Shown here piece by piece: positions 55,367 to 64,000 of a stretch of 64,000 bases of DNA. This stretch comes from Pelobacter propionicus DSM 2379. GTDB lineage: Bacteria; Desulfobacterota; Desulfuromonadia; Geobacterales; Pseudopelobacteraceae. The stretch's first letter is position 1. Every line of letters starts with the position of its first letter. The notes under the pieces are model-generated. The model was not told where the DNA came from. It made no database searches and saw only the letters and a list, made by a program, of their open reading frames with translations. Both the position numbers and the translations under genes were made by a program. The stretch covers positions 1,665,001 to 1,729,000 of the forward strand of contig NC_008609.1 in the NCBI RefSeq assembly GCF_000015045.1, read 5' to 3'.

Positions 55367-57490
55367 ATGATGGAACAAGCCATAGCAACCTACCGTGAGG
55401 AGGCCAGTGAGCTGTTAGCAGAACTGGAGAGCTCGCTTCTGGAACTGGAGGACACGCCGGACGACGATGACCTTATTAATCGCGTCTTCCGCGCCATGCA
55501 CACCATCAAGGGTTCCGGCGCCATGTTCGGGTTCGACGAGATAGCCTCATTCACCCACGAGGTGGAGACGGTCTTCGACATGGTACGCAATGGGAAGATG
55601 AGCGTGACCAAGCGCCTGCTTGACCTGACCCTCAGGTCGCGGGACCATATCTTGGCGCTTTTGGATGCTTCCGCCGGTTCGGGGGAGGTTGACCGCAGCC
55701 AGGGCGACGAGATCATAGCCAGTCTGCAGCAGTTGCTGCCGCAGGCCGTGGGAGGTGGCGGCGAAGTAGAGGCGGCGCCCAGTCAGAGTGAGTCTGGCGA
55801 AGCTGAGGCTACCGAGGAAAAAACCTGGCGTATCCGCTTTCGCCCCACTCGCGAACTGCTGCTGTTCGGTACCAATCCGGTCTCTCTGATCAATGAACTG
55901 CGCAGTCTGGGGGAGTGCCATGTGGTGGCCCAGTTGGACGAGATCCCGCTGCTTGACGACCTGACGGCGGAACACTGCTATCTGTACTGGGATATCATCC
56001 TGACCAGCACTCGTGGCGAAGATGCCATCAAGGACGTGTTCATCTTCGTAGAGGATGACTGCGATATCAAGATCCAGCTGATCGACAGCGGTGGCCTGAT
56101 CGACCGTGAGGATGGCTACAAGAAGCTGGGTCACATCCTGGTGGAGCGTGGCGACCTCTCCGTCGAGGAGATGCAGACGGTTTTAACCCAGCAGAAGCGC
56201 TTTGGAGAGCTGCTGGTGGAGCAGGGAATTGTCGACCCCGAGAAGGTCCAGTCGGCCCTGATTGAGCAGCAGCACGTCAAGGCCGTGCGTCAGGAGCGGA
56301 GCGCCGCTCCCCAGGCGGATGCCGCTGCCAGTATCCGTGTCCCTGCCGAACGGCTGGATCAGCTGATCAACCTGGTGGGGGAGATGGTCACGGTGCAAGC
56401 CCGGCTTTCCCAGGTTTCATTGGCTTGTGGCGATGCCACCTTCATTTCCATCTCCGAAGAGGTGGAGCGACTCACCAACGAGTTGCGCGATACGGCCCTG
56501 AACATCCGTATGCTGCCTATAGGCAGTACCTTCAGTAAGTTCAAACGACTGGTGCGCGACCTTTCCCAGGAACTGGGCAAGGAAATCGAGATGGAGACTT
56601 TCGGGGCCGAGACCGAACTGGACAAGACCGTCATCGAAAAGCTGAACGACCCGCTGGTGCATATCATCCGCAACAGCATCGACCACGGCATCGAGATGCC
56701 CGATGTTCGGCGGGCCGCCGGAAAGCCCTCCGTCGGCACCGTCTGCCTGGGGGCCGTACATTCCGGCGACTCGGTTCTGATAACCATCCGTGATGACGGT
56801 GCCGGCCTGGACCGGGACACTATCCGCGCCAAGGCTGTTGAGCGGGGCCTTCTGGCCGCCACTGCCGAGGTGTCCGACAAGGAAATCTATTCGCAGATCT
56901 TTGCCCCCGGGTTCTCCACCGCGCAGAAGATCACCAACATCTCCGGCCGTGGTGTTGGCATGGATGTGGTTAAACGCGGCATCCAGGATCTGCGTGGCAC
57001 CATCGAAGTTGACAGCGTGCGGGGAAGCGGCACCACCATCACCCTGCGGATTCCCCTGACCCTGGCCATCATCGAGAGTCTGCTGGTCAAGATCGGCGAC
57101 AGCCACTTCGTACTGCCCCTGGCCGCGGTGGAGGAGTGCGTGGAACTGACCCGGGAGGATGTGGAGGCAGCCCATGGACGCAACCTGGCAATCATCAGGG
57201 GCAATCTCACGCCGTTCATCTCGCTGCGGGAACAGTTCGAGATTGACGGTGATCGTCCTGATATCGAGCAGATCGTGATCGTCTCGGTGAATGGGATGCG
57301 CATCGGATTCGTGGTCGATTTTGTGGTTGGCGAGCACCAGACCGTGATCAAACCGCTGGGGCGGTTATACCAGGACATCAAGGGGGTATCGGGCGCCACC
57401 ATCCTGGGCGACGGTTCCGTGGCCCTGATCCTCGACCCCGGCGTGTTGACCCAGTGCGCCGAAATGGCCGAGGCCAGCCTGACTCAGTGA
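55367..57490 (+). CDS. cheA: chemotaxis histidine kinase CheA with an unusual inserted domain
   Basis: A 707-residue kinase. HPt domain with H45 (AMHTIKGSGAMFGF), then an acidic linker and a P2-like region. Next comes an insertion (~254-303) reading LGHILVERGDLSVEEMQTVL...FGELLVEQGIVDPEKVQSAL, the two-repeat pattern of MshE/GspE N-terminal domains. The dimerisation helix pair, HATPase (VHIIRNSIDHGIE, DDGAGLD, GRGVGMDVV) and C-terminal CheW-like domain follow. The start 55367 sits 6 nt from GAGGTG. It is the only CheA in the window, so both receptors, both CheW and the soluble receptor-like protein may report to it. Confidence 0.95.
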   Translation: MMEQAIATYREEASELLAELESSLLELEDTPDDDDLINRVFRAMHTIKGSGAMFGFDEIASFTHEVETVFDMVRNGKMSVTKRLLDLTLRSRDHILALLDASAGSGEVDRSQGDEIIASLQQLLPQAVGGGGEVEAAPSQSESGEAEATEEKTWRIRFRPTRELLLFGTNPVSLINELRSLGECHVVAQLDEIPLLDDLTAEHCYLYWDIILTSTRGEDAIKDVFIFVEDDCDIKIQLIDSGGLIDREDGYKKLGHILVERGDLSVEEMQTVLTQQKRFGELLVEQGIVDPEKVQSALIEQQHVKAVRQERSAAPQADAAASIRVPAERLDQLINLVGEMVTVQARLSQVSLACGDATFISISEEVERLTNELRDTALNIRMLPIGSTFSKFKRLVRDLSQELGKEIEMETFGAETELDKTVIEKLNDPLVHIIRNSIDHGIEMPDVRRAAGKPSVGTVCLGAVHSGDSVLITIRDDGAGLDRDTIRAKAVERGLLAATAEVSDKEIYSQIFAPGFSTAQKITNISGRGVGMDVVKRGIQDLRGTIEVDSVRGSGTTITLRIPLTLAIIESLLVKIGDSHFVLPLAAVEECVELTREDVEAAHGRNLAIIRGNLTPFISLREQFEIDGDRPDIEQIVIVSVNGMRIGFVVDFVVGEHQTVIKPLGRLYQDIKGVSGATILGDGSVALILDPGVLTQCAEMAEASLTQ

Positions 57491-57781
57491 TGTCCTGGCG
57501 ACGAGTCGCTCGGAAGGGGCATCATCGTTCGCCATGTTTCTGCAAACCGCACCGCTTCAAGTGGTAACGATAAAGGCCAAAAAGCAAGCAGCGGTGTTTG
57601 GGTGAAAATATTGTCTTATGTGTTATTGTTCATGCGTGGGGGTGGACTAAGGCTAGCTTAATAGTGAAAAAGTATCACGGAACGGGTTTATGTACCCTTT
57701 TGTTGATTCCAGCAGATGACGGGCAGCAGTGCTGTTGTTTCATTCAGATAGCTTCACTTAATCCTAAACGGAGGTGGAAAG

Positions 57782-59458
57782 ATGCTGAATAATTTGAACA
57801 TTGGCGCCAAACTGATTTCCGGATTTGTTGTTGTTGCCCTCATTGCTGGGGTGCTCGGTCTTGTCGGCATCAGAAAGATCCACCAGATCAATGCCGCCGA
57901 CAAATTGCTCTATGAGAAGATTACGGTTCCCACTGCCCAGTTGCTGACCATCTCGACCAATTTTCAGAAGATTCGCGTCAATGTGCTCTACATCCTTAGG
58001 AGCAGCGTCAGGAGTGAAAAGGAAAGGCTGATTGAGGGGATCAAAGGATTCCAGGAGAGTATCGACAAGGAGGCGGCTCTCTTCGAAAAGACCATCCTGA
58101 CCGAAGAAGGCCGCAAGATGTTTGCCGACTTCAACAGGGAACGGGCGAACTACTACAACCTCATGGACCGTTTGCTGCAATTCTCCCTGGCCGACAATGT
58201 CAGGGAGGTCCAGGCACTGCTGGATTCGGGGCAGTTTGCAAAAATAGCCGGAGAATTCAGCGACACCATCGACAACCTGATTGATGCAAAGCTGGCGCAG
58301 GCCCAAAAGACATCCGAAGAAAACGCGGCCACATCCGCCGGTGCGACGCGTCTGATGACGGTAGTGGCTCTTGCCGCTGTGTTGCTGGCCGTCGGGATGG
58401 GTGTTTTTATCAGTCGTGCCATAACCAGACCCATACATGAGGCCGTGGCCGTGGCCGATGCCCTGGCCAGGGGAGACTTGACCATCTCTGTCGTTGCCAA
58501 ATCCCGTGATGAAACCGGTCAGATGATGAGTTCTATCTCTAACATGGTAGAAAAACTCAAGCAGGTCGTGGGCGATGTCATGGGGGCGGCCAGTAACGTG
58601 GCTTCCGGCAGCCAGCAGCTTTCGGCAACAGCCCAACAGCTCTCCCAGGGGGCTACCGAACAGGCGGCCAGTGCCGAGGAGATCTCCTCCAGCATGGAAG
58701 AGATGGCATCCGGTATCCGACAGAACACCGATAATGCCATGCAGACCGAGAAGATAGCCGTCAAGAGCTCGGTGGACACCAAGGAAGGGGGCAAGGCGGT
58801 CACCCAGACCGTTGCAGCCATGAAGGAAATCGCCACCAAGATAGGCATCATCGAAGAAATCGCCCGTCAGACCAATCTGTTGGCGCTCAATGCCGCCATC
58901 GAGGCTGCCCGTGCCGGCGAACATGGCAAGGGTTTCGCCGTTGTCGCCTCTGAGGTCCGCAAGCTAGCCGAACGGAGCCAGGCTGCCGCCGGCGAGATAT
59001 CCGGCCTCTCCAGCCGCAGTGTGGCCATTGCCGAGCAGGCTGGCGAGATGCTGGTCCAGATGGTTCCGGATATCCAGCGCACCGCCGAACTTGTGCAGGA
59101 AATCAGCGCCTCCAGCAGGGAGCAGGACAGTGGCGCCGAGCAGATCAACAAGGCTATTCAGCAGCTTGATCAGGTCATTCAGCAGAATGCGTCGGCCAGT
59201 GAGCAGATGGCTTCCACCTCGGAAGAACTCTCCAGCCAGGCCGAGCAGTTGAGCGAAGCAATTTCTTTTTTCAAGCTGGACGACATGTATGCCCGCATCC
59301 CTCGGCAGCGTAACGACAGGCAGACGAGTCGTAGCCAGCTTGCCCTTAACAATGGCCGGAGTAACTCCGTGCCCGCAAAACGTACCAACAACGGCATTAA
59401 TCTGGAACTGGGATTGGAGTGTCCGGACAAGATTGATGATGAATTCGAGAAATACTAG
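57782..59458 (+). CDS. methyl-accepting chemotaxis protein with four-helix-bundle sensor
   Basis: A 558-residue receptor: membrane helix (~10-31), periplasmic helical domain of about 150 residues (4HB_MCP type, [31 protein letters not shown]), second helix (~193-213), HAMP ([21 protein letters not shown]) and a signalling rod almost identical to that of the giant receptor. The C-terminus is DDEFEKY, matching EFEKF of the other receptor: a likely CheR/CheB tether. AACGGAGGTGG precedes the ATG. The 291-bp upstream gap contains no other gene but must hold its promoter. Confidence 0.95.
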   Translation: MLNNLNIGAKLISGFVVVALIAGVLGLVGIRKIHQINAADKLLYEKITVPTAQLLTISTNFQKIRVNVLYILRSSVRSEKERLIEGIKGFQESIDKEAALFEKTILTEEGRKMFADFNRERANYYNLMDRLLQFSLADNVREVQALLDSGQFAKIAGEFSDTIDNLIDAKLAQAQKTSEENAATSAGATRLMTVVALAAVLLAVGMGVFISRAITRPIHEAVAVADALARGDLTISVVAKSRDETGQMMSSISNMVEKLKQVVGDVMGAASNVASGSQQLSATAQQLSQGATEQAASAEEISSSMEEMASGIRQNTDNAMQTEKIAVKSSVDTKEGGKAVTQTVAAMKEIATKIGIIEEIARQTNLLALNAAIEAARAGEHGKGFAVVASEVRKLAERSQAAAGEISGLSSRSVAIAEQAGEMLVQMVPDIQRTAELVQEISASSREQDSGAEQINKAIQQLDQVIQQNASASEQMASTSEELSSQAEQLSEAISFFKLDDMYARIPRQRNDRQTSRSQLALNNGRSNSVPAKRTNNGINLELGLECPDKIDDEFEKY

Positions 59459-59470
59459 AGGGGGGCCGCC

Positions 59471-59944
59471 ATGGGCGTTGCCAGCATAACTGAATCAATC
59501 CAATATCTTACCTTTAAACTTGCTGACGAAATATTTGCCCTCGACGTTGCCAAGGTTCGGGAAATACTCGAAGTTACGACAATAACCAAGGTGCCTCAGA
59601 CCCCTGATTTCATGAGAGGGGTAATCAATCTGCGTGGCAGTGTTGTGCCGGTCGTGGACATGCGGCTCAAATTCGGCATGAGCATGACCGAACAGACCGT
59701 CAATACCTGTATTATCGTGGTTGAAATCAGTCTTGACGGCGATTCCCTTGTGCTGGGTGCCCTGGCCGATTCGGTCCAGGAAGTGGTCGAGATGGAGGCG
59801 GAAAAGATAGAGCCGGCACCTCATATCGGTACAAAGTTGAACACCGATTTCATCAGGGGGATGGGTAAGGTAGATGATCATTTCGTGATGATCCTGGATA
59901 TCGACAGGATCTTTTCTTCCGCCGAGCTGGCTGATTTGACCTGA
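59471..59944 (+). CDS. cheW: CheW coupling protein (second copy)
   Basis: A 157-residue Che[61 protein letters not shown] closely matches the first copy, differing mainly in the shorter C-terminus. It starts 12 bp after the receptor gene with AGGGGGG upstream. Duplicate CheW proteins paired with two different receptors suggest either dosage or receptor preference. Confidence 0.94.
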   Translation: MGVASITESIQYLTFKLADEIFALDVAKVREILEVTTITKVPQTPDFMRGVINLRGSVVPVVDMRLKFGMSMTEQTVNTCIIVVEISLDGDSLVLGALADSVQEVVEMEAEKIEPAPHIGTKLNTDFIRGMGKVDDHFVMILDIDRIFSSAELADLT

Positions 59945-59972
59945 CCCATGGACAGACGATGAGGATGCTGCC

Positions 59973-60842
59973 TTGACAAATACCCGGGATACTCTCTCGC
60001 CACAATTACCTGCCACGATGAAGGATCGCGTATTCCAACGTTTCAGCAGTTTTATCTTTGATAATGTGGGCATCAAGATGCCGCCCGCCAAGAAGACCAT
60101 GCTTGAGGCGCGTCTGCAGAAGCGCCTCAAGGCTTTGGGAATAGCGACGTTTGAGGAATACGGCGATTTTGTGTTCAGTCGCCAGGGGCACGACAGTGAA
60201 CTGGTGCACCTGATCGACGTGGTAACCACCAACAAGACCGATTTTTTCCGCGAACCGGCACATTTCGATTTTCTGACAAAGATTGTTCTGCCCCAGGCCC
60301 TGTCCTCAAACCGGATGTTGCTGCGTGATCCTTTCCGGATCTGGAGCGCGGGATGCTCCAGCGGCGAAGAGCCGTATACCATGTCCATGGTCCTGTCGGA
60401 GTTCGCCGATCACAATCCAGAGTTCAGGTTTTCCATACTGGCTTCGGATATTAGTACCCAGATTCTGCAGACTGCCAGGACCGCCGTCTATTCCGAGGAG
60501 AGGACCGATACCATCCCGCTCAATATCAAGAAGAAGTATCTGATGAAGAGCAAGAACCCTGCCCTGTCTCTGGTGCGAATAAATCCCCAACTGCGTTCGA
60601 CGGTTTCTTATCGCCGAATCAATTTCATGGATGACGATTTCGGCGTTGCCGAAAAAATGGATGTTATCTTCTGCCGCAATGTGGTTATCTACTTCGACAA
60701 ACCAACCCAGCAGACCCTGATGAGGAAATTCCATCGACAGTTGCGAACGGGAGGCTACCTGTTTATCGGACATTCGGAAACCCTGAGTGGCCTGGATGTG
60801 GATTTTAGACCGGTGGCGTCAACGGTATACAGAAAAGAATAG
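59973..60842 (+). CDS. cheR: CheR protein-glutamate methyltransferase
   Basis: A 289-residue SAM-dependent enzyme methylating receptor glutamates. An N-terminal helical domain is followed by the SAM site IWSAGCSSGEEPYTMSMVL, ILASDISTQIL, VIFCRNVVIYFDKPTQQ and GGYLFIGHSETL; the beta-subdomain for pentapeptide docking lies between. The TTG at 59973 is preferred because GAGGA lies 7 nt upstream; the next ATG is 60018, which also leaves the fold intact. Substrate receptors in the cluster end in EFEKF/EFEKY. Confidence 0.92.
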   Translation: MTNTRDTLSPQLPATMKDRVFQRFSSFIFDNVGIKMPPAKKTMLEARLQKRLKALGIATFEEYGDFVFSRQGHDSELVHLIDVVTTNKTDFFREPAHFDFLTKIVLPQALSSNRMLLRDPFRIWSAGCSSGEEPYTMSMVLSEFADHNPEFRFSILASDISTQILQTARTAVYSEERTDTIPLNIKKKYLMKSKNPALSLVRINPQLRSTVSYRRINFMDDDFGVAEKMDVIFCRNVVIYFDKPTQQTLMRKFHRQLRTGGYLFIGHSETLSGLDVDFRPVASTVYRKE

Positions 60843-60980
60843 GGAACGTGCGACCACGGCTAGCTGCCGTGTGAGAGAATAGGCAACAGCGGTCAGGCAG
60901 AACAGGATGTGCCCGCTCCTTTTGTTGGATTCTTCGTGCGCCGGGATACCTCTATCTCTGCTTATGTCATGAAAAAAGTT

Positions 60981-61110
60981 AATTGCCTTACATACCCACA
61001 ACATCTTTCTCAAGCCGGGGGAGGTGTTGTCGCCAACAAATCTGCCTTGGTCTCCACCGTGTTGAGGGCGTGCGTGGCGGAAACTGCACTTTTGTACTCG
61101 GGATGGGGTT
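60981..61110 (+). pseudogene. cheD: decayed cheD between cheR and cheB
   Basis: Frame 1 reads HNIFLKPGEV; after one missing base the next frame reads VVANKSALVSTVLRACVAET then ALLYSGWG. Joined, this is the CheD N-terminal core (..YLKPGEV.VA..P..VSTVLGSCVAV.LY). The catalytic Cys remains but GSC has become RAC, and the following His-bearing half (GG..H..LP) is absent. The site is the normal cheR-cheD-cheB position. The 320-bp gap holds no other gene. Confidence 0.7.
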
Positions 61111-61163
61111 GTATTCCTTCATCGTGTGGGTGGAAAAAATGATCCGGTTACGGAGGTGAAACC

Positions 61164-62234
61164 GTGGAAAAAATCAAGGTACTGGTGATCGATGATTCGG
61201 TGTTGGTGCGTCAGACATTGTGCGAAATTCTCAATTCCGATCCCGGAATCCTGGTGATTGCCACGGCCGCCGATCCCATACTGGCGGCGGAGCGTCTGAG
61301 AACGGTCGTTCCCGATGTGATCACGCTGGATGTGGAGATGCCGCGCATGGATGGTTTGACGTTCCTGCAGAAACTGATGAGCCAGCACCCCATTCCGGTG
61401 GTGATGTGTTCCAGTCTGGCGGAGAGCGGCAGTGAAACAGCGCTCAAGGCCCTGGAATACGGTGCGGTGGATATCATTACCAAACCAAAGCTGGGAACCA
61501 AGCAGTTTATCGAGGAGTCACGGGTCCGTATCTGCGATGCCATCAAGGGGGCTGCCGCGGCCAGGCTGGAACCGATGCGGGCGATGCGAACCATGAAAGA
61601 GATATCGCCCAAATACACCGCAGATGTGATCATGGAAAAGCCCAATACCAAGGCCATGATCCAGACCACCGAAAAGGTTGTGGTGGTGGGCGCCTCAACC
61701 GGCGGCACCGAGGCGCTCAAGGTCTTTCTGGAGATGCTCCCCGAGGATACCCCCGGCATCGTCATCGTTCAACACATGCCGGAGAACTTCACCGCCGCAT
61801 TCGCCAAGCGTCTGGATGCCACCTGCCGGGTGACGGTCAAGGAGGCACGGGACAACGATACGATTGTGCGAGGCAGGGCGCTGATCGCGCCGGGCAACCA
61901 TCACGCACTTCTCAAGCGCAGTGGCGCGCGCTATTACGTGGAGATTAAGGATGGTCCACTGGTATCCCGACACCGCCCCTCGGTGGATGTGCTCTTCCGT
62001 TCCGCGGCTCGCTATGCCGGAAGAAACGCGGTCGGTGTGATCATGACCGGCATGGGGGACGACGGAGCGCGGGGCATGCGGGAGATGTACGACGCCGGAG
62101 CCATCACCATCGCCCAGGATGAGGCGACCTGCGTGGTTTACGGCATGCCGTGCGAGGCGGTAAAGCAGGGAGGTGTCCACAAGATAACGCCGCTTCAACA
62201 TATTGCAGCCGAGGTGCTGCGACTCTGCTGCTAA
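61164..62234 (+). CDS. cheB: CheB protein-glutamate methylesterase/deamidase
   Basis: A 356-residue enzyme. The receiver domain has acceptor D56 ([12 protein letters not shown]) and the linker is long. The esterase triad is S178 ([12 protein letters not shown]), H204 ([15 protein letters not shown]) and Asp in [11 protein letters not shown] (~299). It starts with GTG at 61164, with CGGAGGTG 5 nt upstream. It opposes CheR in adaptation and could also deamidate receptor Gln, which matters since CheD is broken. The EAL-HDOD gene follows by 12 bp. Confidence 0.95.
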   Translation: MEKIKVLVIDDSVLVRQTLCEILNSDPGILVIATAADPILAAERLRTVVPDVITLDVEMPRMDGLTFLQKLMSQHPIPVVMCSSLAESGSETALKALEYGAVDIITKPKLGTKQFIEESRVRICDAIKGAAAARLEPMRAMRTMKEISPKYTADVIMEKPNTKAMIQTTEKVVVVGASTGGTEALKVFLEMLPEDTPGIVIVQHMPENFTAAFAKRLDATCRVTVKEARDNDTIVRGRALIAPGNHHALLKRSGARYYVEIKDGPLVSRHRPSVDVLFRSAARYAGRNAVGVIMTGMGDDGARGMREMYDAGAITIAQDEATCVVYGMPCEAVKQGGVHKITPLQHIAAEVLRLCC

Positions 62235-62246
62235 AGGATTGTTTTT

Positions 62247-63479
62247 GTGGAAAAAAGATCGGACAAGTTCTTCCTCGGGCGCCAGCCCATCCTGAATCGC
62301 CATCAGGAGATCATCGGTTTCGAGCTGCTTTTCAGGTCCACCGATTTTAATGCAGCCAGTTTCACCAACTACTCCCACGCCAGCGCCAGTGTCATCAGCA
62401 ACGTCATGTCCAGCTTCGGCATCGAGGAGGTTTTGGGGGGAAAGCTCGGCTTCATCAATGTCAACCTCGAAGTGCTCTTCTCCGAATTCATCGAACTGCT
62501 CCCCATCGGCCAGACGGTCATCGAACTGCTGGAGATCATCGATCTGAACGAACATGTGGTGGAACGTTGCCGGGAACTGAGAAAGCTCGGTTTCCAGCTG
62601 GCGTTGGACGATCATGAGTACAGCGAGGAGCATGACGAGATCTACAAGGTCATTCATATCGTCAAGATCGATATCCTGCAGAGCGATATGAGCAAACTGC
62701 CTGAGATCGTGCGCACCTTCCGCCGCCGTCGCATACGGGTGCTGGCTGAGAAGGTGGAGACGGTGGAGCAGTTCGAGGCCTGTTTCAGGATGGGCTTCGA
62801 CTATTTCCAGGGCTACTTCTTCGAGCGGCCGGTGATCCTCAACAGAAAGCGCATCGACGTGTCGGCCATGGCCATGATGAAGCTTCTGCAGCAGTTGATC
62901 ATGGATGCCTCGCTGTCGGAGCTGGAACAGACCTTCAAGGAGAACCCCGGCCTTTCCTACAACCTACTGCGTCTGGTCAATTCCGTGGGCATTGGCCTGC
63001 GCAACAAGATCAAGAACCTGCGTCATGCCATCGTGCTCCTGGGACTCAACCAGCTCAGACGCTGGGCTCAACTGTCGTTGTTCGCCATCAACGACAGCCG
63101 CGGTCTGAACCACCCCCTGCTGGAGATGGCGGTGGTGCGGGGGCATATGATGGAACATCTGACTGACGGTAAACGCTCCCAGGACGAATACGGTGAGGCC
63201 GCCTTCATGACCGGCATCCTGTCGCTTTTGGATGTGCTCTTCGAAACTCCCATGGAGGAGATCGTGGAGGGGCTGCATCTGAGCGACGACGTGAGCGCGG
63301 CGCTGCTCTCCCGTCAGGGGAAGCTGGGCATGCTGCTGGCCCTGGCGGAGAAGGTGGAAACCACCGATTTCGATGCCGTCATCCCCATGTTGGATGAGTG
63401 CAATGTCACCATGACTCAGCTGCTGGCGGCCCAGATGGAGGCCTTTGGCTGGCGGGCGGGGGTGATCGCGCAGAAGTAG
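62247..63479 (+). CDS. EAL-HDOD (YuxH-type) signalling protein
   Basis: A 410-residue cytoplasmic protein. The N-terminal EAL-like domain (FFLGRQPILNRHQEIIGFELLFRS, residues 7-30) is degenerate. E-x-L-x-R is E-L-L-F-R, and several catalytic residues of c-di-GMP phosphodiesterases are missing. A later AEKVETVEQF segment remains. A C-terminal HDOD domain (LSELEQTFKENPGLSYNLLRLVNS) follows. Such proteins usually bind rather than cut c-di-GMP. GTG start at 62247 with AAAGGA at normal spacing. Last gene of the che cluster, possibly linking it to second-messenger control. Confidence 0.88.
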   Translation: MEKRSDKFFLGRQPILNRHQEIIGFELLFRSTDFNAASFTNYSHASASVISNVMSSFGIEEVLGGKLGFINVNLEVLFSEFIELLPIGQTVIELLEIIDLNEHVVERCRELRKLGFQLALDDHEYSEEHDEIYKVIHIVKIDILQSDMSKLPEIVRTFRRRRIRVLAEKVETVEQFEACFRMGFDYFQGYFFERPVILNRKRIDVSAMAMMKLLQQLIMDASLSELEQTFKENPGLSYNLLRLVNSVGIGLRNKIKNLRHAIVLLGLNQLRRWAQLSLFAINDSRGLNHPLLEMAVVRGHMMEHLTDGKRSQDEYGEAAFMTGILSLLDVLFETPMEEIVEGLHLSDDVSAALLSRQGKLGMLLALAEKVETTDFDAVIPMLDECNVTMTQLLAAQMEAFGWRAGVIAQK

Positions 63480-63673
63480 GTCTTGCATGGGGGTGGTGTA
63501 CTCCGTTCCGGCGTTCCCCTTTGCTCTGACCTCTGTTTTCCTCCCGACCAACGGTTCTTTCCTTTCTTGACACCCCCAGACTTTTGCGGTAACTTGACAC
63601 GTCCTACCACGGACGATCTGCGACGCGCGGTCGCACGCGTAACACACATTCTCTTTTAATAGGTACAACCCGG

Positions 63674-64000
63674 ATGAACATCACAGCAGTCATTCCAGCC
63701 CGCTTTGCTTCTGTGCGTTTTCCGGGCAAGGCGCTGGCCATCATCGACGGCAAGCCGATGATCCAACATGTCTACGAGCGCACGGCACGGGCTTCACTGG
63801 TGGACTCGGTCATTATCGCTACCGATGACGAGCGTATCCAGCAGGCGGTTTCGGTCTTCGGCGGTGTCTGTCGCATGACCCGCAATGACCACGAAACAGG
63901 AACCGATCGTCTGGCCGAGGTGGCTGGGACGCTCTCCGCCGACATCATCGTCAATGTCCAGGGGGATGAGCCGCTGATCGCTCCCGAGATGATCGACCAG
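63674..64000 (+). CDS. kdsB: CMP-KDO synthetase, 3' end cut off
   Basis: The first 109 codons of 3-deoxy-manno-octulosonate cytidylyltransferase, which activates KDO for lipopolysaccharide. [31 protein letters not shown] is the nucleotide-binding N-terminus and [12 protein letters not shown] and [10 protein letters not shown] are family motifs. The frame runs off the window. Upstream 194 bp contain two TTGACA hexamers (63569 and 63593 regions), possible promoters. A new functional unit begins here. Confidence 0.93.
   Translation, partial: MNITAVIPARFASVRFPGKALAIIDGKPMIQHVYERTARASLVDSVIIATDDERIQQAVSVFGGVCRMTRNDHETGTDRLAEVAGTLSADIIVNVQGDEPLIAPEMIDQ

Noticed and set aside
57491-57781. c-di-GMP (GEMM) riboswitch or extra gene ahead of the second receptor
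   Set aside because: No GCAAAGCC-type conserved core and no coding frame with a ribosome site; treated as promoter region only.

Overview
The window is about 60 % GC, gene-dense bacterial DNA. It most resembles a Geobacter/Pelobacter-type member of the Desulfuromonadales/Geobacterales. Three things point there: four c-type cytochrome genes with 34 CXXCH motifs in total, a bc-type quinone oxidoreductase of the Cbc kind, and a large chemotaxis cluster with Geobacter-like receptors. The lineage is inferred from gene content, not from a marker gene. No rRNA, tRNA or CRISPR array was seen. The first gene is cut at the left edge and kdsB at the right edge.

Layout. 1-7.3 kb: EamA permease end, small proteins, a UspA protein translationally coupled to a Na,K-ATPase-like P-type ATPase, a DTW-domain protein and a TPR/metallopeptidase-like lipoprotein-sized exported protein. 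7.3-10.4 kb: accessory patch with a MITE-like palindrome, a complete IS4-type element with 20-bp perfect terminal repeats, and two AT-rich exported orphans; the IS sits between the probable Shine-Dalgarno and the start codon of the first orphan. 10.6-14.5 kb: a TPP-dependent 2-oxoacid decarboxylase, then a lexA-orphan-dinB SOS cassette with a perfect palindromic operator. 14.5-17.8 kb (minus strand): heptaheme membrane cytochrome, cytochrome b and an 18-heme cytochrome made of six c7 modules, probably one electron-export module. 17.9-25.7 kb (minus strand): valS, nadK, recN with a broken DUF523 gene at its end, and trpE-trpG. 25.9-29.1 kb: cheV, then a Phe/Tyr-rich leader peptide and attenuator ahead of DAHP synthase, and an ADP-ribosylglycohydrolase. 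29.5-37.8 kb: glycine cleavage genes gcvT and gcvH-gcvPA-gcvPB, split by an octaheme tetrathionate-reductase-family cytochrome and a two-gene ADP-forming acyl-CoA synthetase. 37.8-43.1 kb (minus strand): a periplasmic-sensing histidine kinase and the overlapping dCMP deaminase-nrdR-ribD-ribE operon.

43.3-63.5 kb is a chemosensory island: an NtrC-type sigma-54 activator, a palindromic site array and a candidate sigma-54 promoter, then cheW, a 1490-residue receptor, a hybrid kinase, a P460-type cytochrome, a soluble receptor-like protein, a STAS protein, cheY, cheA, a second receptor, cheW, cheR, a decayed cheD, cheB and an EAL-HDOD protein. A coherent reading is that redox-linked signals detected by cytoplasmic Cys-containing PAS modules feed one CheA, with CheR/CheB adaptation, and that the neighbouring activator controls the cluster. 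That regulatory link is inference.

Strongest leads: the DAHP synthase attenuator (27.0 kb); the palindrome array plus sigma-54 promoter next to an activator gene (45.3 kb); the 666-bp tandem repeats inside the large receptor; the hexa-c7 cytochrome; and three gene remnants not visible as intact reading frames (DUF523, cheD, a receiver-domain tail).
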